64,000 nt of DNA, from the NCBI RefSeq assembly GCF_900094575.1, contig NZ_FMAE01000007.1, positions 62,001 through 126,000 of the forward strand. Reading direction: 5' to 3'. Position numbers and translations under genes: made by a program. The DNA comes from Bradyrhizobium yuanmingense (GTDB taxonomy: Bacteria > Pseudomonadota > Alphaproteobacteria > Rhizobiales > Xanthobacteraceae). Below, piece by piece: positions 24,593 through 32,279 of this stretch (its first letter is position 1; every line of letters starts with the position of its first letter). A model generated the notes under the pieces. It did no database searches, was not told the DNA's origin, and saw only the letters and a program-made list of their open reading frames with translations.

Positions 24593-24874
24593 CTAGTCGC
24601 AGGCCTCAAAGGCCCTCGTCAGGCACTCCGGACATGTATCGCCGATCGAATCGAGGACATCGTTGATCTCCGCGACGGCCTGATCGGCAGAGACGCCGTC
24701 CGGCGGATCCTGGCGCGCAAGCGCGACCGCGCGATGGCGCGCGTGCGGGTCGGCGCGATCCCTGGCCCAGCCGTGCTCCTCGCATTCGCAGATCGCGCCG
24801 GCCTCGTGCAGCACGTGGGTGGCCCATCCCCGTAAGGTCCGGATCGCCGGCCGTCTTTCCCTGGTCATCAGCAT
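24593..24874 (-). CDS. Small Cys-containing hypothetical protein
   Basis: A 93-aa cytoplasmic protein with Cys pairs CECEEH near the middle and CPECLTRAFEACD at the C-terminus, spaced as a possible zinc site, and a His-rich stretch DPHARHRAVALARQD. It matches no family I can name. AGGAG lies nine bases before the ATG at 24874, supporting that start over the internal ATG at 24868. It is convergent with ku. Confidence 0.65.
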   Translation of the reverse strand: MLMTRERRPAIRTLRGWATHVLHEAGAICECEEHGWARDRADPHARHRAVALARQDPPDGVSADQAVAEINDVLDSIGDTCPECLTRAFEACD

Positions 24875-25118
24875 GCGAGATTGCTCCTGCGGGACGAATC
24901 CGTGCCGCCGCCAGATCGTTCCGGGCTGTTAACACGGGTCAGAGATTCCCAAACGGCAGGGCTGGGCTTGTCCACGTGTTCCGGATGAAGGGGAGCGCGC
25001 GTTGTGACGCAGCGTCTGTATGCGTTGCAAGCACCCAGCAGAGCCAGGCAGGTTTCCTCCTGAGGAACCCTGGTGCTGAGAGGCGGCTTATGTCGTCATC
25101 GGTTTCGGAGGAAAAGCC

Positions 25119-25595
25119 ATGGTCATTGATGCGTTCGCTGGCACCACGCCGGTGTTTCTCCCTGAGCAGTTCTTCGTTGGTCGCTTGGAAGGATGGGCGG
25201 TGGTCGAGAGTCTCGTCGGCGGGCTGTTGAAGCGGGCGACGATCACGGCGCATGGCGAATTGGACGCGGACACCGACACTGTCGTTCTGACTGAAACCTA
25301 CACCTTTGATGACGGCCATAGCGACACGTTGCGCTGGACGATCCACAAGCTGAGCGAAGGTCAATACATCGGCCACGAAAATCGACTGGAGGGTGAAGCC
25401 ACGGGCGAGCAGACCGGTTGTGCATTCCATTGGAAGTACACGCGCGACACGCCCCAAGGCGACGGAAAGTCGTTCAAGCTGAACTTCGACGATTGGTTCT
25501 ATGCGATCGATGACCGCGCCTGCATCGTGCGCGGATCCGCCGGGCGCGCGGGCATTCCGTTCGCGACGGCGCATGTGACGTATCGGAAGCTTTAG
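25119..25595 (+). CDS. DUF3833-like protein
   Basis: A 158-aa protein resembling DUF3833. The diagnostic early segment is PEQFFVGRLEGWAVVESLVG (about residues 15-34), followed by beta-strand pairs such as VVLTETYTFDDGHSDTLRW and FKLNFDDWFYAIDD. Many DUF3833 members are lipoproteins; this copy has no signal peptide or lipobox, so it appears cytoplasmic. GGAGG eight bases before the ATG supports the start. Function is unknown, and it stands alone. Confidence 0.8.
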   Translation: MVIDAFAGTTPVFLPEQFFVGRLEGWAVVESLVGGLLKRATITAHGELDADTDTVVLTETYTFDDGHSDTLRWTIHKLSEGQYIGHENRLEGEATGEQTGCAFHWKYTRDTPQGDGKSFKLNFDDWFYAIDDRACIVRGSAGRAGIPFATAHVTYRKL

Positions 25596-25751
25596 GTTCG
25601 CCCGACGCGGGCTGCAGCCCCGCTCTCCGGTGCGCACTTCTTTCTCGAACTTAACATTTTTGAATCGCGAAGGCACCGAAGCAAAGTACGGTGGGCGTTT
25701 TCGTGGGAGTGAATCTTCTGGCGCTGATAGAGCCAGAGCGGGGGCCGGGGC

Positions 25752-26174
25752 GTGAATTTCCAGGTTACGGTTTTGAAGATCCTGGTGAGCTATCCGGATG
25801 GCTTTGCCGTCATGGAAGACCTCAAGCGCGACATGGTGATCCTGGCGACCAGCGGCCGCGATTGGGCCGACCGGACGAGGCGTCTTGCCAGCCGCGTGCC
25901 GGACCTCGACATCTTTTCACAGGGGCTGGTCGAGCGCATCAGCGGTGGCTGGAGACTGACGTCGAAGGGGCGAGACATCTTGGCGTTCATGGAAGCCCGA
26001 CCGGCACCAAGCGAGCCCAGCCTAGCGGCCCCGGTCGATGAGACGTCCCAGCCGGTATTGGAGATTGCTCCGCTTTCCCCGCTGCCGCAGCCAGCCGACC
26101 GGGCCAAGCGTCGGCGCGAGCGCCGAGAGCGCCGCCGCGAAGCCCGCGAACGGGCGCGGGCGAACGCCTCCTGA
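25752..26174 (+). CDS. Winged-helix-like hypothetical protein with Arg-rich tail
   Basis: A 140-aa protein starting at GTG 25752. Residues about 1-80 look like a small winged helix: VTVLKILVSYPDGFAVMEDL, then RLASRVPDLDIF, LVERISGGWRLTSKGRDIL. The second half is Pro/Ala-rich and ends in a strongly basic stretch (AKRRRERRERRREARERARA), suitable for nucleic-acid binding. No named family is recognised. Codon use is typical for the region. Confidence 0.7.
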   Translation: MNFQVTVLKILVSYPDGFAVMEDLKRDMVILATSGRDWADRTRRLASRVPDLDIFSQGLVERISGGWRLTSKGRDILAFMEARPAPSEPSLAAPVDETSQPVLEIAPLSPLPQPADRAKRRRERRERRREARERARANAS

Positions 26175-26262
26175 ACCGGGATTGAGGTCGGCAACGAACT
26201 AGCGGTCCATCGCCGCGCTCGAAGGGGCGCCAAGCCGGCGGCGACGCGGAGGCGACGGGGTG

Positions 26263-26496
26263 CTAACCACCCCATCTCTCGTAAGGATTATGACCTGGCT
26301 CTGGTTGATCATCATAGTGCGGGGCCGGTTGACGGCGGTCCGGCCGTGCCGGTGAATAAGCCCAGGCCGCAGTACTCCCAGTCGTCAGAACACGAGGATG
26401 CGCTTTTGCATGATGCCGATGGACCTGGCCTGCCACCGCGGCGCTGACGGGGGCCCACAGGATAATCAAAAGGCTCAAAACGAGACCCGATCGCAT
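26263..26496 (-). CDS. Small secreted His/Pro/Arg-rich protein
   Basis: A 77-aa exported protein: signal peptide MRSGLVLSLLIILWAPVSA then a mature part with VHRHHAKAHPR and a C-terminus rich in Pro, Asp and Tyr (PHYDDQPEPGHNPYERWGG). CGGAG eight bases upstream supports the ATG at 26496; the open frame continues upstream only by chance. No domain is known. It belongs to a group of short secreted proteins between 26.2 and 28.7 kb. Confidence 0.7.
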   Translation of the reverse strand: MRSGLVLSLLIILWAPVSAAVAGQVHRHHAKAHPRVLTTGSTAAWAYSPARPDRRQPAPHYDDQPEPGHNPYERWGG

Positions 26497-26887
26497 GGGA
26501 GTTTCTCCGATAGACCTACGATGATGAGTTAGATGAGCCTCGGTCCACGCCCTCGCAATCGGTGACGCCTGCAAGACTGGTAACGTCCTCGGCATCACGC
26601 GCGGGTTGGCGGTCGAATTCGTGCGAATCTGTAAACCCCGCACTCGGCTTCATGCTGGCAGTTGCGTCACGGTTTGGAGTCTTTCGTCGCCGGGGTACGT
26701 CACGCGATGATGAGCACACCGATTTGCCATTCGCGCAGGCGTGATTGTTCACCCACGTGTTTTTCCCGAGCGCATACCCACCTAATGCTCAACCAAGAAA
26801 TTCGAAGGAAGCGCATTTCAACAGAGCAGCCGGTTCGAGTCAGCGCGAATGCTCCGCACGAAAACAACAGCCGTTCGGAGCACGACC
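26497..26887. other. Divergent intergenic region
   Basis: About 390 bases between two divergent small secreted-protein genes. Open frames here lack steady codon preference and have no ribosome sites. I see no hairpin or dyad strong enough to name. It presumably contains the two promoters. Confidence 0.4.
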
Positions 26888-27166
26888 ATGACTGGATTCA
26901 GGACCTTTGTTATTGCAGCGATGATGTCGATTGGCGCGATAAGCTCTGCAAGCGCCCAGTGCCCATTGTGGGCGACTCAACATCCAGATTTGTTTCAGGC
27001 GCAATATCCCGATCGGGATGTGTTGAACGACTGCGAATTGACGCCAGCAGGCAGAATGGGCCTGGAACGCCCTGGCGGCGCGGCTCCCTTGTTTGGGCCC
27101 AACAGGGCCTACCAGACAACGCCTGGCGTTGCCCAGCACCGCGGCTTTCACCACCGATCGCGGTGA
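26888..27166 (+). CDS. Small secreted hypothetical protein
   Basis: A 92-aa exported protein. MTGFRTFVIAAMMSIGAISS with cleavage after ASA forms the signal peptide; the mature part starts QCPLWATQHPDLFQAQYPDR and contains two Cys, then a Gly/Pro/His-rich end. GGAG lies seven bases before the ATG at 26888, which is preferred over the upstream in-frame ATG at 26849. It has no recognisable family. Confidence 0.7.
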   Translation: MTGFRTFVIAAMMSIGAISSASAQCPLWATQHPDLFQAQYPDRDVLNDCELTPAGRMGLERPGGAAPLFGPNRAYQTTPGVAQHRGFHHRSR

Positions 27167-27721
27167 GTATCTGAAAATGGATCCGGATGGTCGGTTTCCG
27201 GCGGAGAAACCGTAGCGCGCCAAGTCGAATGATCAGAAATCAATCCGCGCACCTTCGGTACGCGACCGTTTTCAGCGATTCCTGAGTGCTGTCGGGACCA
27301 ATCAAATGCGAGTCGATTAAGTCATTGGTTTCGCGTCCACAAGTCGTCTGAAGCGGTGGAACGCTATCGAGAGACCGATGTGCGATCGTCGAGCGCCGCG
27401 CCGGTCGAGGCTTTATAGTCGGAACGGGCGCACGGGAGCACGCAACAGCCTCCTCGATCGCGAGAGATGACCGAGGTTCCGCCTTAGCTATTCTGCGGTC
27501 GCGCAGACCACACGGCAGCGATTAGGCCGCCTTGCAGAAGTGCACGGAAGCACAGCGCGGGCAGCGCACCTCGGAAGAAGGAGGCGATGCTCACGAGCTT
27601 GCCGCAGGACGTGCTTGACGTGGCCAGGCGCGAATAGAACGACGCACTTCATCGACTCTATCCTCGACGCGAACGGCAATGCGTCCACGCTGCTCCAGAC
27701 CAATGGTTGCTGAGTGTGGGG
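27167..27721. other. Intergenic region with a possible zinc-finger relic
   Basis: No intact gene is supported over these 555 bases. The only structured signal is the reverse-strand Cys-rich relic entered separately at 27522-27648. The rest shows mixed codon positions on both strands and no strong hairpin. Confidence 0.4.
27522..27648 (-). pseudogene. Frameshifted Com-like zinc-finger remnant
   Basis: Reverse-strand reading gives TSCGKLVSIASF, and after a one-base shift SEVRCPRCASVHFCKAA then a stop at 27522-27524. The pattern CGKL...EVRCPRC resembles Com-family zinc-finger regulators (first known from phage Mu), with the first Cys of the first pair replaced by Ser. Removing one base near 27585 would join the two halves. 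There is no clear start. Both the similarity and the frameshift are read by eye, so confidence is low. Confidence 0.3.
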
Positions 27722-28114
27722 TTAGCTGCAGCTCAGCGGTAACGGCAGGTCGGGATGCAACTCGTACCAGTCGTAGCAATCTGGATAGGCGCCGTAGAAT
27801 CCATAGCCGCCTCGGCGGAAGTGGTGAAACGCGTGCTGGCGCAGGCCTACGTCATGACCACCGAAGCCAAGGTGCTCGCCGCCGAACCGGGCGCCGCCGG
27901 CAAAATCTCCCTCATGGCCCATGCCGCCGAAATGCGCGCCGCCGCCGAAGGCCGCATGTCCACCGCCGAAGCCTGCATGTCCGCCGCCAAAGCCGCCACC
28001 GCCAAAACCACCGCCGTGGCCACCGCCACCACCGCCGCCATGGGCATTGGCCGCGCCAACGGCGAGCGTCGAGGCGAGTGCTGCTGTCGCCAGAATCATG
28101 ATTGCACGTTTCAT
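27722..28114 (-). CDS. Secreted Gly/His-rich repeat protein
   Basis: A 130-aa exported protein: signal peptide MKRAIMILATAALASTLAVG ending ANA, then a Gly-rich repeat region of GGG, GFGGG, GGHAGFGGGHA units with regular His residues, and a C-terminal YDWYELHPDLPLPLSCS. His/Gly spacing suggests metal binding or an extended surface structure. AGGAG precedes the ATG at 28114. It is one of the clustered small secreted proteins here. Confidence 0.78.
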   Translation of the reverse strand: MKRAIMILATAALASTLAVGAANAHGGGGGGGHGGGFGGGGFGGGHAGFGGGHAAFGGGAHFGGMGHEGDFAGGARFGGEHLGFGGHDVGLRQHAFHHFRRGGYGFYGAYPDCYDWYELHPDLPLPLSCS

Positions 28115-28370
28115 GGATGACTCCTCTTGTTGCGCTGTCCGGCCATGTTCCGCGAGGTTGCCGATGGCCGGGTCAGTGATGAGGGAGAGGTAGGTCCGGT
28201 ACGAGGCGATCCAACTGAATTCGATGTCAGATATCAGGCAAGCCGCTCGCGAAGAGCGTCTCGCGGATCGGCGCGACGCACGCGTAGGAGCGGGCCGACC
28301 AGCGCAGTCCGCTTCTCGTTATTGCAAAACGCGGCGAAGCTATAGGGCAGGCCGCGTCACCCAATCAGTA

Positions 28371-28616
28371 CTAGCTGCCTGTGCCCGGCTCGCACGGTAC
28401 GTTGTTGCCGGTCCACGGCGCGGTGGCAAAGGCGCCGACGCGCGGCGCCGGAACGCAGGCGCGCTCGCCCGGATAATGGAACGGCGTGGTCGCCGCGACT
28501 GTATCGGCGCCCACGTCGGGCCGCTGCGCGGCGCGCTGGTGCTCGCGCGCCATGACTGGGCCACCCAGCATTGCGGCCGCGATCAATCCTATCGAGAATA
28601 GTTTGGACGTGGTCAT
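28371..28616 (-). CDS. Small secreted hypothetical protein
   Basis: An 81-aa exported protein with signal peptide MTTSKLFSIGLIAAAMLGGP ending VMA and a mature region REHQRAAQRPDVGAD, then FHYPGERACVPAPRVGAFAT and NNVPCEPGTGS with two Cys that may form a disulfide. AGGAGAGAG directly precedes the ATG at 28616. No family is recognised. Confidence 0.7.
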   Translation of the reverse strand: MTTSKLFSIGLIAAAMLGGPVMAREHQRAAQRPDVGADTVAATTPFHYPGERACVPAPRVGAFATAPWTGNNVPCEPGTGS

Positions 28617-29105
28617 TCGCTCTCTCCTCTGACGACATCGGGCCGATCAAGCCGGCTCAGCGACGATGTCTGAACGATCGGCCACGTTTCCAACGCACGT
28701 TTTGCTCACTGCATTTCAACCGCCCGAGAGCCGCTGCGGTGTCGCAGCCACGATCGTGTGAATGCATAACATCCGTGGTCCCTGAGACGACGGCACGTGC
28801 GTTGACGGCATATGTTCGATCCAGTCGGTTGGCAGCGGAGCGCGGAAGATGATCATTGCATTTGTAACACGCGTGGTGCGGGTCCTCGTGCCGTTGGCGG
28901 CACGCACAGCCGACAACATGAACCGCAATTTAATGGCGCGGTGCGCGCGGCAGAGCTACCTCATAGCGCAGCGGGCGACCGGTAACAGGCGGCATCAGCG
29001 ACGCGCGTCCGACGTACGCGGGCACTGAGCATGACACGGCCCGACGCCGTACCCGTGCTGCCCAACCGCGCATCGAGACGCCGTGGGAATTATGGTACGA
29101 GGCTC
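28617..29105. other. Intergenic region upstream of the two-component system
   Basis: About 490 bases without a supportable gene. Short frames on both strands have irregular codon positions. I see no clear dyad. It should hold the promoters of the leftward secreted-protein gene and the rightward response regulator gene. Confidence 0.4.
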
Positions 29106-29783
29106 ATGACCCGGATTCTCCTGATTGAGGACGACACTGAAACCGCCGAGGCGATCCTCGCCGAACTCGGCGATCGCGGCTTCGAGGTGCAGTGGGCCGG
29201 CAACGGCGTCGAGGGTCTCGCGCGGGCGCGTGCGTCGAGCCCCGATGCCATGATCGTCGATCGCATGCTCCCGGGAGTTGACGGGCTGACCGTCATCGAG
29301 GTGCTGCGCAAGGAGCAGGTGAGGACGCCCGTGCTGGTGTTGAGTGCGCTTGGCGCCGTGAATGACCGGGTGCGCGGATTGCGAATGGGCGGGGACGACT
29401 ATCTCACAAAGCCGTTCGCGCTCATCGAACTGGTTGCGCGAATCGAGGCGCTGCTGCGCCGGCCGAGCGACAGCCGCGAAACCATCCTGCATGTCGGGCC
29501 CCTCGAGCTCGATCTGATCGAGCGCACCGCGCGGCGCGGCGAGCGCAGGCTCGACCTGTTGCCGCGCGAATTCCGCTTGCTCGAGTACATGATGCGCCGG
29601 AGCGATCAGCTCTTGACGCGCGCGATGCTGCTCGAGGAGGTCTGGAACTACAAGTTCGTTCCGGCGACCACCAACTTGATCGACGTGCATATGGGCCGGC
29701 TTCGTCACAAGGTGGACGGTTCCGGGGAGACACAGCTCATCCACAATGTCCGAGGCTCCGGCTTCGTCCTTCGCTCGCGGTAG
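29106..29783 (+). CDS. OmpR/PhoB-family response regulator
   Basis: A 225-aa regulator. The receiver domain (about 1-115) has the acidic pair in ILLIEDDTE, the phosphoacceptor Asp52 in IVDRMLPGVDG, and Lys in YLTKPFALIELVARIEALL. The C-terminal winged helix (about 130-222) contains LLPREFRLLEYMMRRSDQLL, TRAMLLEEVWNY and IDVHMGRLRHKVD. The start at ATG 29106 removes a non-homologous extension. It is followed after 12 bp by its histidine kinase, then by an rpoH-type sigma gene and an RND pump, its likely targets. Confidence 0.92.
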   Translation: MTRILLIEDDTETAEAILAELGDRGFEVQWAGNGVEGLARARASSPDAMIVDRMLPGVDGLTVIEVLRKEQVRTPVLVLSALGAVNDRVRGLRMGGDDYLTKPFALIELVARIEALLRRPSDSRETILHVGPLELDLIERTARRGERRLDLLPREFRLLEYMMRRSDQLLTRAMLLEEVWNYKFVPATTNLIDVHMGRLRHKVDGSGETQLIHNVRGSGFVLRSR

Positions 29784-29795
29784 GAGGGACGGGCG

Positions 29796-31220
29796 ATGCA
29801 GCAGACACAGTTGATCCGCTCCAGCACATTTCTCTGGGCTCTGGCCGTGGCGGGCTCCTTTGCGCTGTTCGTGGTCGCCTTGTTCGCCTTCATCTACTGG
29901 AAGCTCGATGCCTATCTGGTCGCGCGGTCCGATCGCATGATCACCACGCAGATCCACTTCGTCGCGGAATTGCCCCCGGCCCGCCGCGTCAGCGCTATCG
30001 CGGATCACCTCGCGCAGGATTCCAGGGGCGTTCAGTACGCGGGACTGTTCGATGCTGCCGGCAAAAGGCTGGCCGGGAATATCGACCGCCTGCCGCGCGA
30101 ACTCGGGCTCGATGGGGCGGCGCAGGGCGTGCAACTCGATCTGCTGGAGAAGCCGACGGCGCATGGTCCCGTCGTCAGGGTGGTCGGCAGCCGTCTCGAG
30201 GACGGCGATGTCTTGGTGATGGGACGGAACGTCGACGAGACGCGCGAGATATCGAGCGTGGTGGGCCAGGCCCTGGCCCTGGGTCTGCTGCCGGCCTTCA
30301 GCCTCTGCCTGCTTGCGGGTGCCTGGCTGAGCTTGCGCGCCCAGCGACGCGTAGAGGAGGTCAACCAGCGGGTCCAGCGCATCGTGGCCGGCGAGCTGCG
30401 CGAGCGGCTTCCGGAGGGCGGGACGGACGACCCGTTTGCGCGGCTGGCCAGGATCGTCAACGGCATGCTCGACGAGATGGAGACGATGATCAATGCGCTC
30501 GCCGGCGTCGGCAACGACATCGCTCATGATCTCAGGACGCCGCTGACCCGCGTCCGTCTGGCGCTGGAGCGCGGCCGGACCCATGCGGCGACGCTGGAAC
30601 AGCTGCAGGACGTTGCGGACAAGGCCATCGCCGGCATCGATCAGTCGCTCGCGATCGTCACGGCCTTGCTGCGCCTGACAGAGATCGAGAACAACCGCCG
30701 TATGGCCGGGTTTGGCGACGTCGCGCTCGGCGAGATTCTGCGGGAGGTGTGCGACGTCTACGACCCGATCGCCGAGGACAAGCATGTCGGGCTCGGCGTC
30801 GTCACCGAGTGCAATGTGCAGGTGTGGGGTGACCGCGACCTGCTGTTCGAGGCAGTCGCCAACCTCGTCGACAACGCCATCAAGTTCACGCCGTCCGGCG
30901 GGCGGGTGGACCTCGCCCTGCAGGCGGAGGACGAGACCGCGCTGGTGCGCGTTAGCGATACCGGGCCCGGCATCAGCGAGCAGGAGCGCGAAGCAGTGCT
31001 GCGGCGGTTTTACCGCTCCGACAAGATGCGCAATACGCCGGGCGTCGGGCTTGGACTGAGCCTGGTGGCGGCGATCGTCAAGCTGCACGGCTTCCGGCTG
31101 ATCATTGGCCCGGCTCCCGGTGGGCGGATCGAGATCCTCGCCTGGACCGGGAGTGCGGGCAGGCCCATCGCGCGCCGGTCACGCGCATTGCTGCACGCAG
31201 AGGCCGGCCAGATGGGATGA
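29796..31220 (+). CDS. Membrane sensor histidine kinase
   Basis: A 474-aa sensor kinase paired with the upstream response regulator. TM1 spans about residues 13-34 (LAVAGSFALFVVALFAFIYW), a short periplasmic sensor follows (about 35-150), then TM2 (ALGLLPAFSLCLLAGAWL), HAMP, and HisKA with the phosphorylated His in NDIAHDLRTPLTRVR (about residue 246). The ATPase domain carries NLVDNAIKFTPSGG (N box), VSDTGPGISEQE (G1) and GVGLGLSLVAAI (G2). The architecture resembles metal- or envelope-stress kinases of the CusS/EnvZ type; the signal is unknown. Confidence 0.93.
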   Translation: MQQTQLIRSSTFLWALAVAGSFALFVVALFAFIYWKLDAYLVARSDRMITTQIHFVAELPPARRVSAIADHLAQDSRGVQYAGLFDAAGKRLAGNIDRLPRELGLDGAAQGVQLDLLEKPTAHGPVVRVVGSRLEDGDVLVMGRNVDETREISSVVGQALALGLLPAFSLCLLAGAWLSLRAQRRVEEVNQRVQRIVAGELRERLPEGGTDDPFARLARIVNGMLDEMETMINALAGVGNDIAHDLRTPLTRVRLALERGRTHAATLEQLQDVADKAIAGIDQSLAIVTALLRLTEIENNRRMAGFGDVALGEILREVCDVYDPIAEDKHVGLGVVTECNVQVWGDRDLLFEAVANLVDNAIKFTPSGGRVDLALQAEDETALVRVSDTGPGISEQEREAVLRRFYRSDKMRNTPGVGLGLSLVAAIVKLHGFRLIIGPAPGGRIEILAWTGSAGRPIARRSRALLHAEAGQMG

Positions 31221-31280
31221 GCCAAATGACGTGCGGTGCCTCCGAGATCAATCAGCCGGCCCGGACTATAGGAGTGACAA

Positions 31281-32198
31281 ATGCAGACGAGCCATGAGGT
31301 GGTGTGCCGCGATCCTGTTGCCGTGCCGATCGCAGCGGTGTCGACGCCGTTCCTCACCGCCTATTCCGCCGCAATCCGGCGCTACGAGCTACTTGAATCA
31401 GGTCAGGAGCAGCAGCTGGCGCGTCGCTGGCAGGAAACGCGGGACCGGCGCGCCGCGGATGCGCTCGTCACCAGCCATCTTCGGCTCGCCGCCAAGTTGG
31501 CGAGGGGTTACAAGGGATACGGTCTGCCGCTGGTCGATCTGATCGCGGAAGCGAACCTCGGCCTCGTGATCGCGGCGTCGCGCTTCGAGCCCGGGCACGG
31601 CGCCCGATTCTCCAGCTATGCGATCTGGTGGATCAAGGCCACCATTCACGACTACATCCTGCGATCGTGGTCCCTGGTCAAGATCGGGACGACGGCTGCG
31701 CAGAAGAAGCTGTTTTTCAAACTCCGCGGCGAGATCAGGAAAGCCACCAGCAGTGCGATGGCCGGGCTCACACCCGACGTCGCCGAATTGATCGCCGGGA
31801 AGCTCGAGGTGACGGCGCGCGAGGTGATCGAGATGGACGCGCGACTCCACCGCGACATGTCGCTGAACGCGCGCGTCGGTGACGGTGGAACCGAGCTGGA
31901 GGCCCTGCTGGTCGATGGTGCGGTCGACGCCGAGACGATGCTTGCCGATCACGACCAGACGGAGCAGCGCAGCAGGGCTTTGCGCGCTGCACTGGACGGG
32001 CTCGCGCCGCGGGAGCGTCATATCTTCGAGGCGCGGCGCCTGAAGGAATGTCCTGTTACGCGCGATCAGCTCGCCCGAGAGCTGTCCATATCCAGCGAGC
32101 GGGTTCGGCAGATCGAGATCCGTACCTTCGCCAAAGTCAAACGGGCCGTCATGAACGCCGCGCATGATGTGTCACACGCCGCCGCGTGCAGCGACTGA
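31281..32198 (+). CDS. rpoH: RpoH-type (sigma-32) alternative RNA polymerase sigma factor
   Basis: A 305-aa group 3/heat-shock-type sigma factor. Region 2 is complete: SHLRLAAKLARGYKGYGLP, DLIAEANLGLVIAASRFEPG and FSSYAIWWIKATIHDYILRS. The RpoH box reads QKKLFFKLRGEI, diagnostic of sigma-32. Region 4 ends LAPRERHIFEARRL and SISSERVRQIEIRTFAKVK. GGAGTGA precedes the ATG at 31281. Alphaproteobacteria often hold several rpoH copies; this one sits directly after a two-component system (61 bp) and before an RND pump, which suggests a dedicated stress role. Confidence 0.93.
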   Translation: MQTSHEVVCRDPVAVPIAAVSTPFLTAYSAAIRRYELLESGQEQQLARRWQETRDRRAADALVTSHLRLAAKLARGYKGYGLPLVDLIAEANLGLVIAASRFEPGHGARFSSYAIWWIKATIHDYILRSWSLVKIGTTAAQKKLFFKLRGEIRKATSSAMAGLTPDVAELIAGKLEVTAREVIEMDARLHRDMSLNARVGDGGTELEALLVDGAVDAETMLADHDQTEQRSRALRAALDGLAPRERHIFEARRLKECPVTRDQLARELSISSERVRQIEIRTFAKVKRAVMNAAHDVSHAAACSD

Positions 32199-32279
32199 AT
32201 TCGTTTTCATTTGAACGGAGGCGCGGCCGCCCTCACTTGTCCGACGATCCTGCGTAACCCTGTTTCAGGCAGACCAATC

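Noticed and set aside
28995..31088. A 697-residue reverse open frame
   Set aside because: It is antisense to the response regulator and histidine kinase, both with complete motifs; its composition is that of a GC-rich shadow frame.
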